This document shows positions 35,944 through 47,579 of a stretch of 64,000 bases of DNA, in pieces (position 1 is the first letter of the stretch; every line of letters begins with the position of its first letter). The notes beneath the pieces are model-generated. The model made no database searches. It saw nothing but the letters and a program-made list of their open reading frames with translations, and was not told where the DNA came from. Location of the stretch: contig JAACJO010000003.1 in the NCBI GenBank assembly GCA_013368445.1, positions 2,852,001 to 2,916,000 of the forward strand. The letters run 5' to 3'. The DNA comes from Leucocoprinus leucothites. Lineage: Eukaryota > Basidiomycota > Agaricomycetes > Agaricales > Agaricaceae. The translations under genes and the position numbers were made by a program.

Positions 35944-37821
35944 ATGGATAATTGGGGGCTCCACCCACAGGACTACGTCCTAGACCTCTACCGATTACAG
36001 TGGAATGGATACTTTTCCTGTAAGCTCTCAGGAAGAAGCCTAGTAATGCCTGGGTTAACGATCGTACTTCTTTACTAGACTCAGCATTGGGCATTCTAAT
36101 CTATGATTCTCTGAGCATCATTCCTCGAGAGGTGCCAGGAAACTAAAACCTTCTCAAGCAACTAACAAACATCCGGTGCAGGCACAATACATGTATTGGT
36201 ATGACCTTTAAATCGCTAATTCTAGGAATGAACGAAACTCATCAAGACTCAAATGTAGTAGAAAATGGTCAGCCATCCGTGTGGCATATATTGCGATTCG
36301 CCTGGGTGCTCTGATGCATTCAACGTAGATATTCCACCGCACCCTTGTCAATGCTCATTAACTCGGTGCCTAGGGCCCATATCTATAGTGAGGGGCTGAT
36401 GCCCGCTATCTCGCACGCGCTATGCCTGACATTCAACATCAAATCAGCTTCGCAGAGCGACTTTCTGTCACGACAGGTACGACAGCTTTGTTTAGTATGT
36501 TATTCGTTCTGTAACATCTTGTAGTGGTATGTCTCGCCCCGCAAACGTTCATGGATGCAAATATTTTCTAACCGGGGTCGTTTCAAAAGGTGCAACTGGG
36601 GTACTTTCTGGTTAGAAAGTATGTGAGTGCTATCTTCCGTATTGATAAGGTTCTATGAGCATTCTAATAAGTTTGCTAATTGAAAGGCTTATCCGAGTTG
36701 TACTTCCGGGGTCTTTGAAGGCTTTACTCTTCGTGAGAATGCGGGCATTATGGGATCAAAGTGTGGTCGGTAGGTTACTCTTGGGAGCTCCTTGGAAGAA
36801 CATCTAAGTGATACGCCCTATAGTGACCACTACATTGATCTTCTTCTTAGTCGGTGAGTGAATTTAAGATTGCACGGCTTTTGTTGAAGATGGATTTCTC
36901 TTTTGAAGTTGATATGTCGGTAAGTCCAAATATTCTTTCTGAGATATTGAGCTTATATGTCACTGTCTCAGATGGCTCTAACCCTCGAAGCAATAAACCT
37001 TTATGACGGAATTCTCTATACCTCAGATCCAATACCTCTACATGGCTGCATTTCAACTTCATCGAGATTCAACAATTTACTCGCATCCCTCTTTGTTGCC
37101 CTCGCGTCAGTCTTTTAACCGCACCCCTCTCACCTACCGTTGATCTCTTGGCAATTCAGTGCGGTCCAGATAGCCTCGGTGTCAATTGCAGCTTTTCTGA
37201 CCCTCATAAAATTGGTTCGAACATACCTGGAAATCCGTCCCGTTGGAGCCACATTTCTCGAGAGATTTTTCCACTTCAAATCCTTCCTCCCTGTGATCTA
37301 TGTTTTCTACCGGGATGGCACCTTGTTCTTTTTCCCGTAGTCCTTTCTGAGATAATGACACAATTGATAATTAAACGTGAATTACCGAAATTCAGGTTAC
37401 TAGGTGAGTTATTTGCATATCCAACTCCATTGTCTGTAGCAACAACGAATTCCACACACAGCGGTTCAGGTGCTGGGTACAGTTGATCTCTTCAATACAG
37501 ATATTACAGGATCGGCGCTTTTACATAATATCAACTGGACTATGTAATCTAGCACTTCCAACTATTTTGACCTCTCACTGACATTGCTCTAATTGTCAGG
37601 TGGATGGCTACTGTATATCATTTCTGTGTTTGTTTATCCTCGAGCAGCTCTCATCCTTGACCTGCCTGACTGATTGAATTTAGGGAACGCGATTACTCCT
37701 CAACCTTTGCGAGGCCAACTGTAAACTCACAGAAAGCTTGGCCTCACAACAAGTCCATTCCAACTTGGAGTTCCGCAGCGCTACTTGTTCTGAGAGCCTC
37801 GGGGATAGAATGACTGCCTAG
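35944..37821 (+). CDS. DUF6533-family seven-helix membrane protein, gene B
   Basis: A diverged relative of gene A with parallel exon layout. Exon 1 starts at 35944 (MDNWGLHPQDY) and ends YFS with a GTAAGC donor. Exon 2 (about 36080-36132) encodes SALGILIYDSLSIIPRE. A 17-base exon near 36181 encodes AQYMYW. Then follow WSAIRVAYIAIRLGALMHS (36270-36325), VVLPGSLKALLFVRMRALWDQ (36690-36770), and FLTLIKLVRTYLEIRP to VIYVFYRDGTLFFFP (37190-37340). The last exon starts GTRLLLNLCEANCKL and ends at 37821. Middle exons are only partly resolved. The role is unknown. It is tail-to-tail with esterase copy 6, as gene A is with copy 4. Confidence 0.65.
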
Positions 37822-38205
37822 GATATCACAGAACCCCGGAAAACTCGTTTTGAGTTGGGTGCTTGATATCTTGTCCATGGTTATTTACTCTGTCGCTTTC
37901 TTGATACTTTGAATAGATTCCGGCATCTCTTGCGTTAAACATGATCTTTCCTCAAGGATAATAGTGCGGATTGTGTGAGGAAATCCATTCCTTAGTGATC
38001 AGAGTATCACTTCGGCGATGCCCTCATCAAACGCGAACGAGTTGAGACGGTAATGCAAACGATTAAGCAGTGTTTATATTGGCCTCTATCGACACCAAAT
38101 AATACTTTAATCTGCTGGCTATAAGGAAGTTATTCAAACTATGCATCGGACGTTGAGTATAACCTGTCTTAAGTGTAAATAACTTAACCAAGTATCCTAT
38201 AATCT
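37822..38205. other. Convergent 3' spacer between DUF6533 gene B and esterase copy 6
   Basis: Unique AT-rich sequence. It holds the 3' untranslated regions of both genes. No gene is seen. Confidence 0.45.
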
Positions 38206-40550
38206 CTATTGTCCACTGTTTGCACCAACGCTCTCCCAGTAGCTAAGAGGGATATTAGCACTACAATCCAGCCTTCGTTAAAAAAAATGCTACTCACTCG
38301 CAACGTTTAAGGAAAGCATCTGTGGTTGGCGTAACCTTGAAAACAGGCTCATCCGCCTCAGTCTTATTGAACACCATCTCGGCTCGGCCTCCGGAAGTCC
38401 ACCTAGGCCATTGAGGAAGAGTGTTCGAGTGATCCCATTTTACGTTCGGGTCTTGCGAGATGACAAAGTTCAAGAACGACTGAGCAAAGTTGTTCCTGAA
38501 CTCGGTGTTGTTGAATGGTGGAGATGAGAATTGTTGACCCGTGAGCGAGCTGAGAATTGTTTAGAACGAGTCATATGTGCTGGAAGTCGGTAAGACACAT
38601 ACTTGGGGAAGTAGTAAACGAGGTCGTTGACATGCCACCCGGGAGGAATGGCAAATTCACCCTAAGAATAAAATTCAGAGCCGGTTCCACGACGTTCACG
38701 AGACACTCTCATACCTTGAAGCCCTTCCCTTTGAGTGCGCGGAGTAGCCAATACGTTGGGCAGACGAATACAGCTGCATAAACAGTCAGCGTGAAACCTT
38801 GGCTACGAGTGATCAGACTCACAGTCGCTGTTGATAGCAACAGCCTGATCAATCGGTGCTCCTAGACCCGCGTTCTCATACAGAGCGGCACCCGCATTGA
38901 TCTGCTCCTCTGTAAGCTCTGGCCATAAATTCGCAATATACTCCGGAATCTTGACAGTATCGGCAGTACTAGGGTCAACGAGGTTCGGGCGGCCGGATTC
39001 AAAGGTGTTCGTAACGGACAGGACTGCATCCTAACCAAGCGCATAGACTGTGAACACTCCGTTTTGCGAGAGGAGAATCAAAACACGTACCCCGTTGAGG
39101 TGCCCTCGGCGAAGTAACTCAGTGGGGCGGTCTGTGATGAGTTTGCCGTCTACAACGGGAGTGAAGGTAAGAAGCCCATAAAATCCCTCAGCAGTGATGT
39201 TATTGTTGGCTTGATTGATGACATCGACATCTGCTTTGCGTAGGCAGTCCAGCGAATCTGATGCAGAGGAGCATCTATGGGAACTAAGTCCAGCATCAGC
39301 GCTCTCCCTCTTTCAACAAGACAAAAACTATACACACCCTGATTGATTAACAACGTCCGTGAATACTTCCTAGAACGACCTAAGTGGGCGCCATGAGACC
39401 GTTATTTTGGAAAACTTACCTCAGGAATCCTGCCATTGTACGGATATAGAGGCGGGAGGAATGCCGAGCTTGTGATGACTCCGCGGAAGAGCCGGGGGTG
39501 TGTATTTCCGTTGTTCGAGATGAGGTGGAGGAGGCCAGAGCCAGCACCTTTGATGGGCAAGTTTGTTAAATTAAGGTGTAAGGACAACGACTACAACCAG
39601 ACTTACCAGACGAGTCTCCCCAGATGGTTACCTTCGAAGGATCACCTCCAAACTTGCCAATCTGAAAATTTGTATTCAGTTATACGCACGTTCGACGGAT
39701 GAAGGAAGCTCCTACATGTTGTTGCACCCACTTGAAGGCGAACTCTTGGTCGACTAAATTATGTGATTAGTTACTTTCACTAACTTCAAACGATGAACTT
39801 ACGAAGACCGGCGTTCAGGACACCACCGTCATGGACTTCCTGGCCAGAAAGGAACCCAAAGACTCCCAGACGATGTTGAATAGCCACAGCAATAACTTGA
39901 CCGCCCGCTTCGTTGACTAGATCCTCTGGAGTATAGTGGTAGGCATCTCCCCATGTATATCCACCTCTGAAAATTGAGAGCCACAATTAGACATCCATTC
40001 ACAAAACACCACAGGAGAGCACACGAACGGATGGATCCAGATGACAACAGGGAGGTTCTTCTTTCCCGAGGCGGGTGCGGCGATACTGTTAGCGAGACAC
40101 TGTCAGTGGCGGAAAGGCCGATAATCACGACATTTCACGTACTTGAGGAAGAGACAATCTTCTGAAGCTGGTGGAGCATCTGACTGTCGACGGGTGAGGC
40201 TGGTCGAATTAAGGAAAGGGGAAACAGTGTTCGCTCCATTCCCAGCCTGCATACATGTGTTCGGCTGCTTATTCGCCAGCTGAACTCCAGAGGTAGCTTT
40301 GGGAGCTTGTGGTTCTCTCCAGCGCAACGAGCCTAGGGCACAATATCAGTACTCAGTCGATGAATGGGAAAAGTAAATGCTCACCAGTAGGTGCCGCCGC
40401 ATACCGGACACCGAGATACTGAACGTTTCCGGTATCGCGGTTCACAGTTCCTTGGTATTTCGCATAACCAAGGTCGACAACAGGTGCCTGCGGGGCAGCC
40501 AAAGATGCTGTGACAGCGGCCAGCAAACTCGAAGCTAGGAATAATTGCAT
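38206..40550 (-). CDS. Type-B carboxylesterase/lipase, copy 6
   Basis: Fourteen exons: 40550-40385, 40332-40143, 40085-40029, 39966-39803, 39753-39716, 39661-39607, 39547-39420, 39369-39338, 39274-39091, 39030-38823, 38773-38715, 38661-38603, 38549-38298 and 38242-38206 (1,629 bases, 542 residues). The signal peptide is MQLFLASSLLAAVTASLA. The oxyanion loop is HPGGYTWGD. The elbow is GDSSG (Ser about 222), with Glu about 349 (NTFESG) and His about 437 (PPGWHVND). Cysteine pairs are conserved. It is the sister of copy 5, with one residue missing after RRQ. The third-intron donor GTTCGT is weak but shared by copies 1, 5 and 6. The protein is predicted to be secreted and is downstream of nothing that suggests an operon. 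Confidence 0.93.
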
Positions 40551-40601
40551 CAGAGATGAAAACCTGAGCGGTCGAGGCAGAGCAGACCGACATTACACTC
40601 A

Positions 40602-40608
40602 TTATATA
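40602..40608 (-). promoter_or_regulatory. TATA-like box of esterase copy 6
   Basis: TATATAA on the minus strand lies about 55 bases before the start codon, in the register of the TATAAAA of its relatives. Confidence 0.5.
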
Positions 40609-43484
40609 GCAAATGTCCCCCGCCCCCGATCCTCACGAATTCCCCATTTGAATCACAAAATCATTGAATAAGAAAAAAGTTGTGCCGTCGCCCAAACACC
40701 ATTCCTCTCATCATACACATAATGGCTATGTTTCAAACACTGAACAAAATTAGACGCTGCTTTACATTCCGAAAATAGCGCAGGCGTCGGAGGACGGTGG
40801 CTTGACACCCGTGCGGTTGACAGATGCAAGGTTGACAGATGTGGTCGAAAGTTGTGAGGCTAGCAGATTCGAAGGGGAAAATCTTGGCATAAGGAGGTAG
40901 GTTATGAAACTTGGAGACTGTCGGTTGTTCACCGCACTTTGTGACGATCCTTCACTTTTGAGTTTTAGTAATCGACTGTGCTGGACAAGTGAGGGGGCAA
41001 AGAATATACTTTAGCAAGCGTAAAGTCCAAGTACTCGAGCAATCAGCTACATGGAGTAGCATCTTACCAGTCACATTGTTGACTCTTCGCACTACATAGA
41101 ACCTTGATGTGAGCTCGGGAATCTATATAATCGATATAAGGGGCATTGACGATGGTTGATAATCTTGCAAGATTATCCGAGAAATGATGGTGACGGTGTC
41201 CCGCATTCCGATTCGTTGCGCCTGTGAGATCGCCTAGATATGTCATAGGTGAATGCCTTAATAAGGGACCCCGCGAAGCCACAGAAGCGCATACACTCAC
41301 TTCTTCCACAGTTGAGATGTATGTCGTAGGTATAGATTTAAAGTTATGTTTTGAACAAACAGAGATCCGGGGGTAGCGGTGGATTGACGGGGCTGGGCGC
41401 TCTTTCCCATCCATATTAGTACAGCACCGGCTCCTGTGTCGTTCGGGTTGAGGTACTTCCGCTATACCTTGGAGACACCTTGGAGACTGCTGATCGGCCT
41501 ATTGGACCCCACTGGGATAAGCTGAAAGACGAAGAGGTGTCAATAGTTGAGACTCGATCTAGCGGCCCAAAATGTAAACACACCTCTTCCTTTCTTTCGA
41601 ATCGTGCCAATCTCCGATAGACTTAACGAGTTGTAACCAAATTCCACTCCCACATCTTTTCAGCACGCGTCCGAAGACAATTTGCTGGATTCAGGTTGAG
41701 AGAAATCAAGACATCAATTGCCATCAACAGAGCTGTCGGCTCGGTAGGTGAAGTCATGTCAATGACAAGGCGGCTGAACACGTGTCATGGCATATTCGCT
41801 GTGGGGAGGCTGTGGCACATAGATGCGATGTGTCCGTTAGTCGGTGATAAGAAGTTGTCTGTTCCTGAAACATGGCAGCCATGCATCCCCAAACTAGCCC
41901 ACTCGCACAGCTGATGCAGAGCTCGATGATCGGCTTTCAAACTGTGTTCCGCGATGATAGCTAGTCCTGGCCATAATCCGTCAAATATTCCCCACGGTTA
42001 GTGCGCGACAAAGTCCTCGCCCAAAAGAATGATTGACTCCCTCTGAAACAATTCAATAATCCCCACACTCGCTGGGCAGTCCAAAGTCGGCGTCCTCGGT
42101 CTCCACGATCAATTTTGGAAGGGAGCTGTAACAGTCGCTAGGTAGCTGCGAAATTGCGCTGCGCTCTGGTCCAGCGGAAGTCCCCGATTATGCATGAAGC
42201 TGGAGGGGGTGAAACACGGGCGAGAAGGACGCTAGTTTCTTGCCAATAGGACGGCATGGTGACAGTCAACGATTCCACTTCCATTTCGTTAGACGCATTG
42301 TGTATTCCAGGTTGGTGACTTCTTCGACTATCACGAGTCAGTCAATCTGTAGATGTATTTCTGAGAATATAAGATAGGATGTGTCGATATCTAAATGTCG
42401 AGTACTTACCTCGACCGCTTCCTCCCAGATCACGCGTAGAAGCTAGAGCCTATTTTCACAAACGGCCATTACTAAAGACCGCCTGAATATTGGAAATAGT
42501 GAAGTTGGCAGTATCCGCGATGTCAGAGACAGGCTATAAAGGATGAACATTAAGCGTTGAGCGTTGAACATTGAACATTGACGCGGACGTCGCGAGAAGA
42601 TGAGACAAAAAAGGAAGAGTAAACTCTACTGAATTTGAGCCGAGATGCCGGAAATGATGAGCTACGACCGGCATCAGGACATTATAGCTAAGCTGATTAA
42701 TGATTAATGATTGCCGGTCCTGGACAACTGATACTTACCGCCAGATGCGCTCGAGCCTCAATTGACAATCGGCCGTGAGCGCTGAGCAAGTCCATCGACC
42801 ATCATCGTACCCTGCTCTTGCTTCCCACTACACACATGTGCTTCTATTTAATTTTTCTTTCTCAGACGTGTCAGGACGTATCCTATCCCACTGCCTAATC
42901 GGCGATTCGAGCTTTCAGTCACCCTTCTCACGTTCATCAATATCATCCTGCCCAGATATCTGTTGGACATCATGCTCGCTAAGCAAGTCAGCTCAACTAC
43001 CATGCACAGACATGGAATCCGCCGCGAGGCCGCACTTACTGTCTTATGCTTCTAACCACTTTCCAACTCCAGATCCTCCCTTCTGAGAGTCAACGAGTTG
43101 AGAACGATATTTCTGAGCATGCGTGAAATGTCCCCCACAGCTCTAGTCTCTTCATAACCTATTGCGGTTGGGCTATCTCTGAATCTACGTGTTTGAAAAA
43201 TAGACCAGACAGCAGCTAGTGGATGGTCACAGAATTCACGGAACTACTACATATATGACTCAGAGGAGCAATTGCAATAGATTCCCCTAGGTCTAGTGAC
43301 TTACAGTATATTTCTAGAACAAATAGAGGAGATGGGAAAGTGTAGGAGAATGGGTGTGCAAGCACAGCAACGTTAGTCCGTAGTTGGTTAATCGGCATTC
43401 ATATTAAGTGACTTTACATTAGGAACGAAAACCCTGTTATACGGCCTGCAGCGGCCCCTGTGCACGACATCGGTCGCAAAAGCC
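40609..43484. other. Copy 6 promoter and gene-poor spacer
   Basis: The block 40730-40855 is conserved with the promoter of copy 1. The rest holds only short frames without motifs (41064-41414, 42775-43086) and a few short direct repeats near 42545-42585 (GAACATT and AGCGTTGA variants). I see no gene. Confidence 0.4.
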
Positions 43485-43552
43485 TGGCATGACTACAGCA
43501 AGTAATCCTGATTTTGATAATCGCGATTATGATTATTGAAATCAGGATTACT
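43485..43552. repeat. Nested palindrome, left copy
   Basis: Arms AGTAATCCTGATTT (43501-43514) and AAATCAGGATTACT (43539-43552) enclose the perfect palindrome ATAATCGCGATTAT (43517-43530). The stretch 43485-43536 matches 58630-58681 in inverted orientation. CCCTGTGCACGA lies just outside both copies. Confidence 0.75.
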
Positions 43553-43609
43553 GACTATTTAATCTTTGTATTCAATATTAATACGGGCAAACTATTCAGG
43601 TACCTGGGT

Positions 43610-43735
43610 AGTCAAGAATTATCCTCGGATAATCTTAGCATAATCCTAAGATAATCGGATTATACTGGATAATCCAAAATCGATAATCCTGAATAATCTG
43701 AGCTAAGATAATCCCAACAAAATAAACTAAGACCA
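43610..43735. repeat. Cluster of GGATAATC/GATTATCC motifs
   Basis: About ten copies of TAATCC, GGATTA or ATAATC occur in 120 bases, in both orientations, next to the nested palindrome. It may be the body of the same AT-rich repeat family. Confidence 0.55.
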
Positions 43736-43848
43736 TGAAGAATCGAACTGAAGCTTCGAGCCAACGGGCGCTTATTCGCCACTAGTGTGACAGGTACCAA
43801 AGACCATTATACTAAATTGCCTTACAACTTTGGAGGAATAATATATAT

Positions 43849-44222
43849 TGTCGAAGCAGCAACGGGGAGCGTAGCGGTGAAGGTAGACGACGAGGTCAGA
43901 ACTCACTTTACTAGGCAGTTGGTCTGTTATGGGAGTATGTTCGAGGTAGTAGTTGCGACTGAGAATGTAGAATTGACTGTAGAATATCGAAGAAAATACA
44001 AGGTATTTATACTAAAGAGTTTGAATAGTTTCTACTATAAAGAGAGTATTACACCATCGTTTCAAGGTGGTAAAGGGTACAAGTAAAACATATAGTAAAA
44101 CATGTATAGTCCGCACGAAGTATCGGTGCGTGAACATAGTGGTATCTAATAATAGAATGCATATGTCATAATTGAGAGTGAACACTAATGTAGCAGCATG
44201 TAGACGTGCACGTGATTCAACA
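43849..44222 (-). repeat. 3' LTR of copia 1
   Basis: 374 bases, TG..CA ends. The purine tract GAGTGAGGAGGAG directly precedes it on the minus strand (about 44223-44235). Confidence 0.9.
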
Positions 44223-44301
44223 CTCCTCCTCACTCGAAATGGCGGGAGATGCACAATTGAGCGACTATGAAAGCGCTTCGTTTTAAGCAGCTATTAAAGT
44301 G

Positions 44302-44718
44302 CTAAAGAAATTCGATACCCAGAGAATAAACAAATTTATTGAAGAGAATTGAACTGAGGTTTTTCGTCAGAATATTGGCAGGGTTGTTTGAGCCCTTGAT
44401 AAATTCCAACTCAATGGAACCTTCTTCAACAATATCTCGGATATAGTGGTATCGTATATCAATATGCTTTGAGCGTTTTTCTTGAACAGGGTTCTCACTC
44501 CAGAAGATAGATCCGATATTATCACCATAGAGAATCGGAGCAGGTATTTTGAAACCTATCTCTTCGAGAAGTTGTCGAATCCACATCAGCTGGCGGCTGC
44601 AATCGGATAGTGCCATATATTCAGCTTCAGTAGATGACAAAGCGACAGTTGTTTGCTTGCGGCTAAGCCAGCTTACAGGTCCATGCGCTATTGTGACAAA
44701 ATTACCCGTGACAGATCA
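44302..44718 (-). pseudogene. copia 1 RNase H region
   Basis: The frame from 44640 encodes the copia RNase H core (SSTEAEYMALSDCSRQ, ILYGDNIGSI, KHIDIRYHYIRD, NILTKNL). It is cut off from the reverse transcriptase by a TGA at 44718-44716. The same TGA is present in copia 2. Confidence 0.85.
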
Positions 44719-46272
44719 TCGAGACTGTCTGTCTTGCACCCAATCACTATCGGAACAAGCAATGATGGCCTGGTTAGAAGCTCCATCAAAAACGAGTTGA
44801 TAATTGCGCGTTGATCGCAAATATTGCAGCACATGGAGTCCAGCCCGGAAGTGTGCATTGGAAGGGGCGGCAGATTGCTGGGAGAGTTTGACAACTGCAA
44901 AGGATATGTCAGGTCTCGATCTGATCATAAGATACATCAGCGATCCGACTAACTGTTGGTAACAAGTCCTAAACTTAGGATCTACCTTATCGACATAGGG
45001 TTCGAAGATGAATCCGGATGGCAGCGGTGTGAATTTCGCGCCTTTGGGAATCTCAAACTTCTCAAGAACCTTATCGAGGTATTTCACTTGATCTACATAG
45101 AGTTTTCTCTCTTTTCGATCGCATGATATGTTCATGCCTAGGAACTCGGAAAGTTCACCTTGGTCATGACATTCCCAAGTGGTCATGACATTCCCAAGTG
45201 GTCATGACATTCCCAAGTGGTCATGACATTCCCAAGTGGTCATGACATTCCCAAGTGGTCATGACATTCCCAAGTGGTCATGAATTTTTGCTTCAACTCG
45301 GAGAGGAGCAGGGAATTCTTTTTACCCATAAAGAAGACATCATCCACATAAACAACCACAAAGACACGCTCGCCAGTTTTGGGATGTGTGAAATGATAAA
45401 CGCCAGCGTTGGACTTACAGCGCTTGAATCCAAGTTTCAGCATCGATGAAGTGAGTGCTTTCCACCAAGATAAGCCGGCTTGTTTTAGACTGTAGATTGC
45501 TTTGCGTAATCTCCAGACTTTCTTCTCATGGCCAGGAAGTCGGAATCCTTCTGGCTGCTCCATGTAGATCTCTTCATCCAGATCACCATATAAATAGGCT
45601 GTTTTGACGTCAACAGAGTGAAGGTCAAAGTCCTCAAGCGCTGCAATGCCAAGGAGTAGGCACGTGGTCTCGTATTGGACAACTGGAGAAAAGAGTTCAT
45701 CAAAGTCAATTCCCTCGATCTGGGAGAATCCTTTCGCAACAAGGCGAGAGCAATATCGATTATCGGACTTGATGTTGTAAACCCATCTATTTTTAATAGC
45801 TCTCCTTCCTTTTGGGAGATCAACGAGCTTGTATACACCTCACTTATGAAGCGCGTCTAATTCCTCAAGCATTGCTTTTTGCCATTTAGTTTGAGTTTCA
45901 GCGTCTAAGTTCGCGATATCTCGAAACTGTTCGGGAACAGGCCTGTTGGCGTGTTGTGCAAGAAGGAAATCAACTAATTTTACCCCCCCTTCCTTCACAA
46001 ACTTCGCAAAATCGGTAGATGACAGTTTATTGTTGATACTACATACTATCCGGGTGAGGGATATTCCAATTTCGTAATCTGTTCCGAGCTTCCTCATTGG
46101 AAATTGCTCCAGGAATAGGTCGATATTGGGCACGATTGCGCGGTAAGTTAGGATTGAGTTCCCTATATCGTCGGATGACATCAAGAGGGTTGCTCCTATC
46201 ACCATACACGTTTCCTGGTCTGTTCGGAGGTTGAACATTTCGCCTAGGACGGCGATTTTCATGTTCGGTGAC
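44719..46272 (-). pseudogene. copia 1 reverse transcriptase region, frameshifted
   Basis: Fragments of the reverse transcriptase include MEQPEGFRLPG, KAIYSLKQAGLSWW and the catalytic YVDDVF. They lie in several frames. A 19-base unit repeated six times at 45164-45283 breaks the frame after the YVDD motif. Downstream, SEFLGMNI to SRPDISFAVVKLSQQ is intact up to the shared TGA. Confidence 0.85.
45164..45283. repeat. 19-bp minisatellite within copia 1 reverse transcriptase
   Basis: Six head-to-tail copies of CATGACATTCCCAAGTGGT. The homologous place in copia 2 (about 54975-55000) has one copy. Five extra units add 95 bases, which is not a multiple of three. Confidence 0.85.
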
Positions 46273-47412
46273 CTAGCAGTCGAGCCGTTCTAGTGTATCA
46301 AGATCATCCTGGACTGAAGGTCGCGGTGGCGGTACCTCGGGTGGAGATGGAGACCGAGCATGTTTTCGTGGACCAGGTTCCTTTCGTGAAGGTCCCAGAG
46401 AAGGAGGCAACTCAACTTCTTCTTCCTCTTCTTTTGGATCGCAATCTTCTGGATCAGCGTAAGAAAGAGGTGGGCTTGGTGATCTAGGAGGTGAAGGTGT
46501 GTTAGGGCGTGGAGGAGCATGAGGTGAAGGCGCACGAGGCGGCTCTCCTCCTCGAGGTGTAGGCGGATGGTCTACATTTGGAACATTCGGAATAGTCGAG
46601 ATTGGAGGAATCTCAGTGCGAGGCAGCTCGGGGTAAACTGTGGGTTTTTGATCTGGACATTTAGGGAACATCTTTTCATCAAAGATGACAGTCGGCGAGA
46701 TAAACTCGGCATTCCCTCGAGTATGGCAGAGAAAGATGTAATTCTTCTCCCGATCATATCCAATGAAGATCATCAGTTCAGATTTTGCAGATAATTTATT
46801 TGGGCGCATTTCATCCAGAAGGAACACATATGCAGCACAACCGAATACTCGTAGGTGACTGATGTCAGGTTTATGTCCATGTACTAACTCAAAGGGAGTT
46901 TTCCATTGGATGCGGTTCATCAATGTGCGATTGTAGATATGGGTTGCAGTGTTAATCGCGAAATCCCACCATGAATCTGGAAGACACACATGAAGTCGCA
47001 TGGCTTGCACCTTCTCATGCAGTGTTCGATTCAATCTTTCTGCTCGCCTGTTCTGTTGATGGACACGGAGCGCACTCAGTGTGAACTCAATCCCTTTCAC
47101 CCTAAGATAATCTTGCAGGGTACCTGCTACGAATTCTCCTCCTCGATCGGATGTAAATTGATGAATCAATTTGCCAAATTGGTTCTGAACGTAAGTTAGA
47201 AGCTCAACCATATGGGGAGCTGCTTCGGCTTTTGATCGTAGAAGCACCACATGGGCAAATGAGGAGTAATCGTCCAATAAGGTCATGACCCATTTATACT
47301 TGTGATAAGATATGATGGGGAGCTCAAAGAGATCACTGTGAACGTGCTCAAAGGCTTCTTTGGCCCGAATTGGGTTATCATTAAAGGGTTTCTGGTGCAT
47401 CTTCCCTTTCAT
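46273..47412 (-). pseudogene. copia 1 integrase region
   Basis: An open stretch of 379 codons holds the integrase catalytic core: HSDLFEL (first Asp), FTSDRGGEF (second Asp) and NRRAERLNR (Glu), followed by the copia-specific domain (GCAAYVFL, FIGYDREKNYIFL) and a proline-rich linker. It ends at a TAG where copia 2 reads Trp. The zinc-binding part upstream (47413-47580) is interrupted by stops. Confidence 0.85.
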
Positions 47413-47579
47413 GCAGCCTGGACAAGGGCGCGAATGATCGGAATTGAAACCTGAGGTCCATTCAACGTGAAGTCTTTGATTTTGCTCAACACGCGATTAG
47501 ACAGATGTCCTAAATGTTGATGCCAGGTGTTATAGTCAGGATGCTGAGCAACATGGCTCGAAGCATTCGAATGTACAAT

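Noticed and set aside
43485..43735. Possible CRISPR-like array from repeated GGATAATC motifs
   Set aside because: Spacing is irregular, orientation mixed, there are no unique spacers of constant length, and the genome is eukaryotic.
43787..44086. 99-codon open frame, repeated at 49986-50198
   Set aside because: It lies antisense within the copia 1 LTRs and occurs in both; an LTR by-product.
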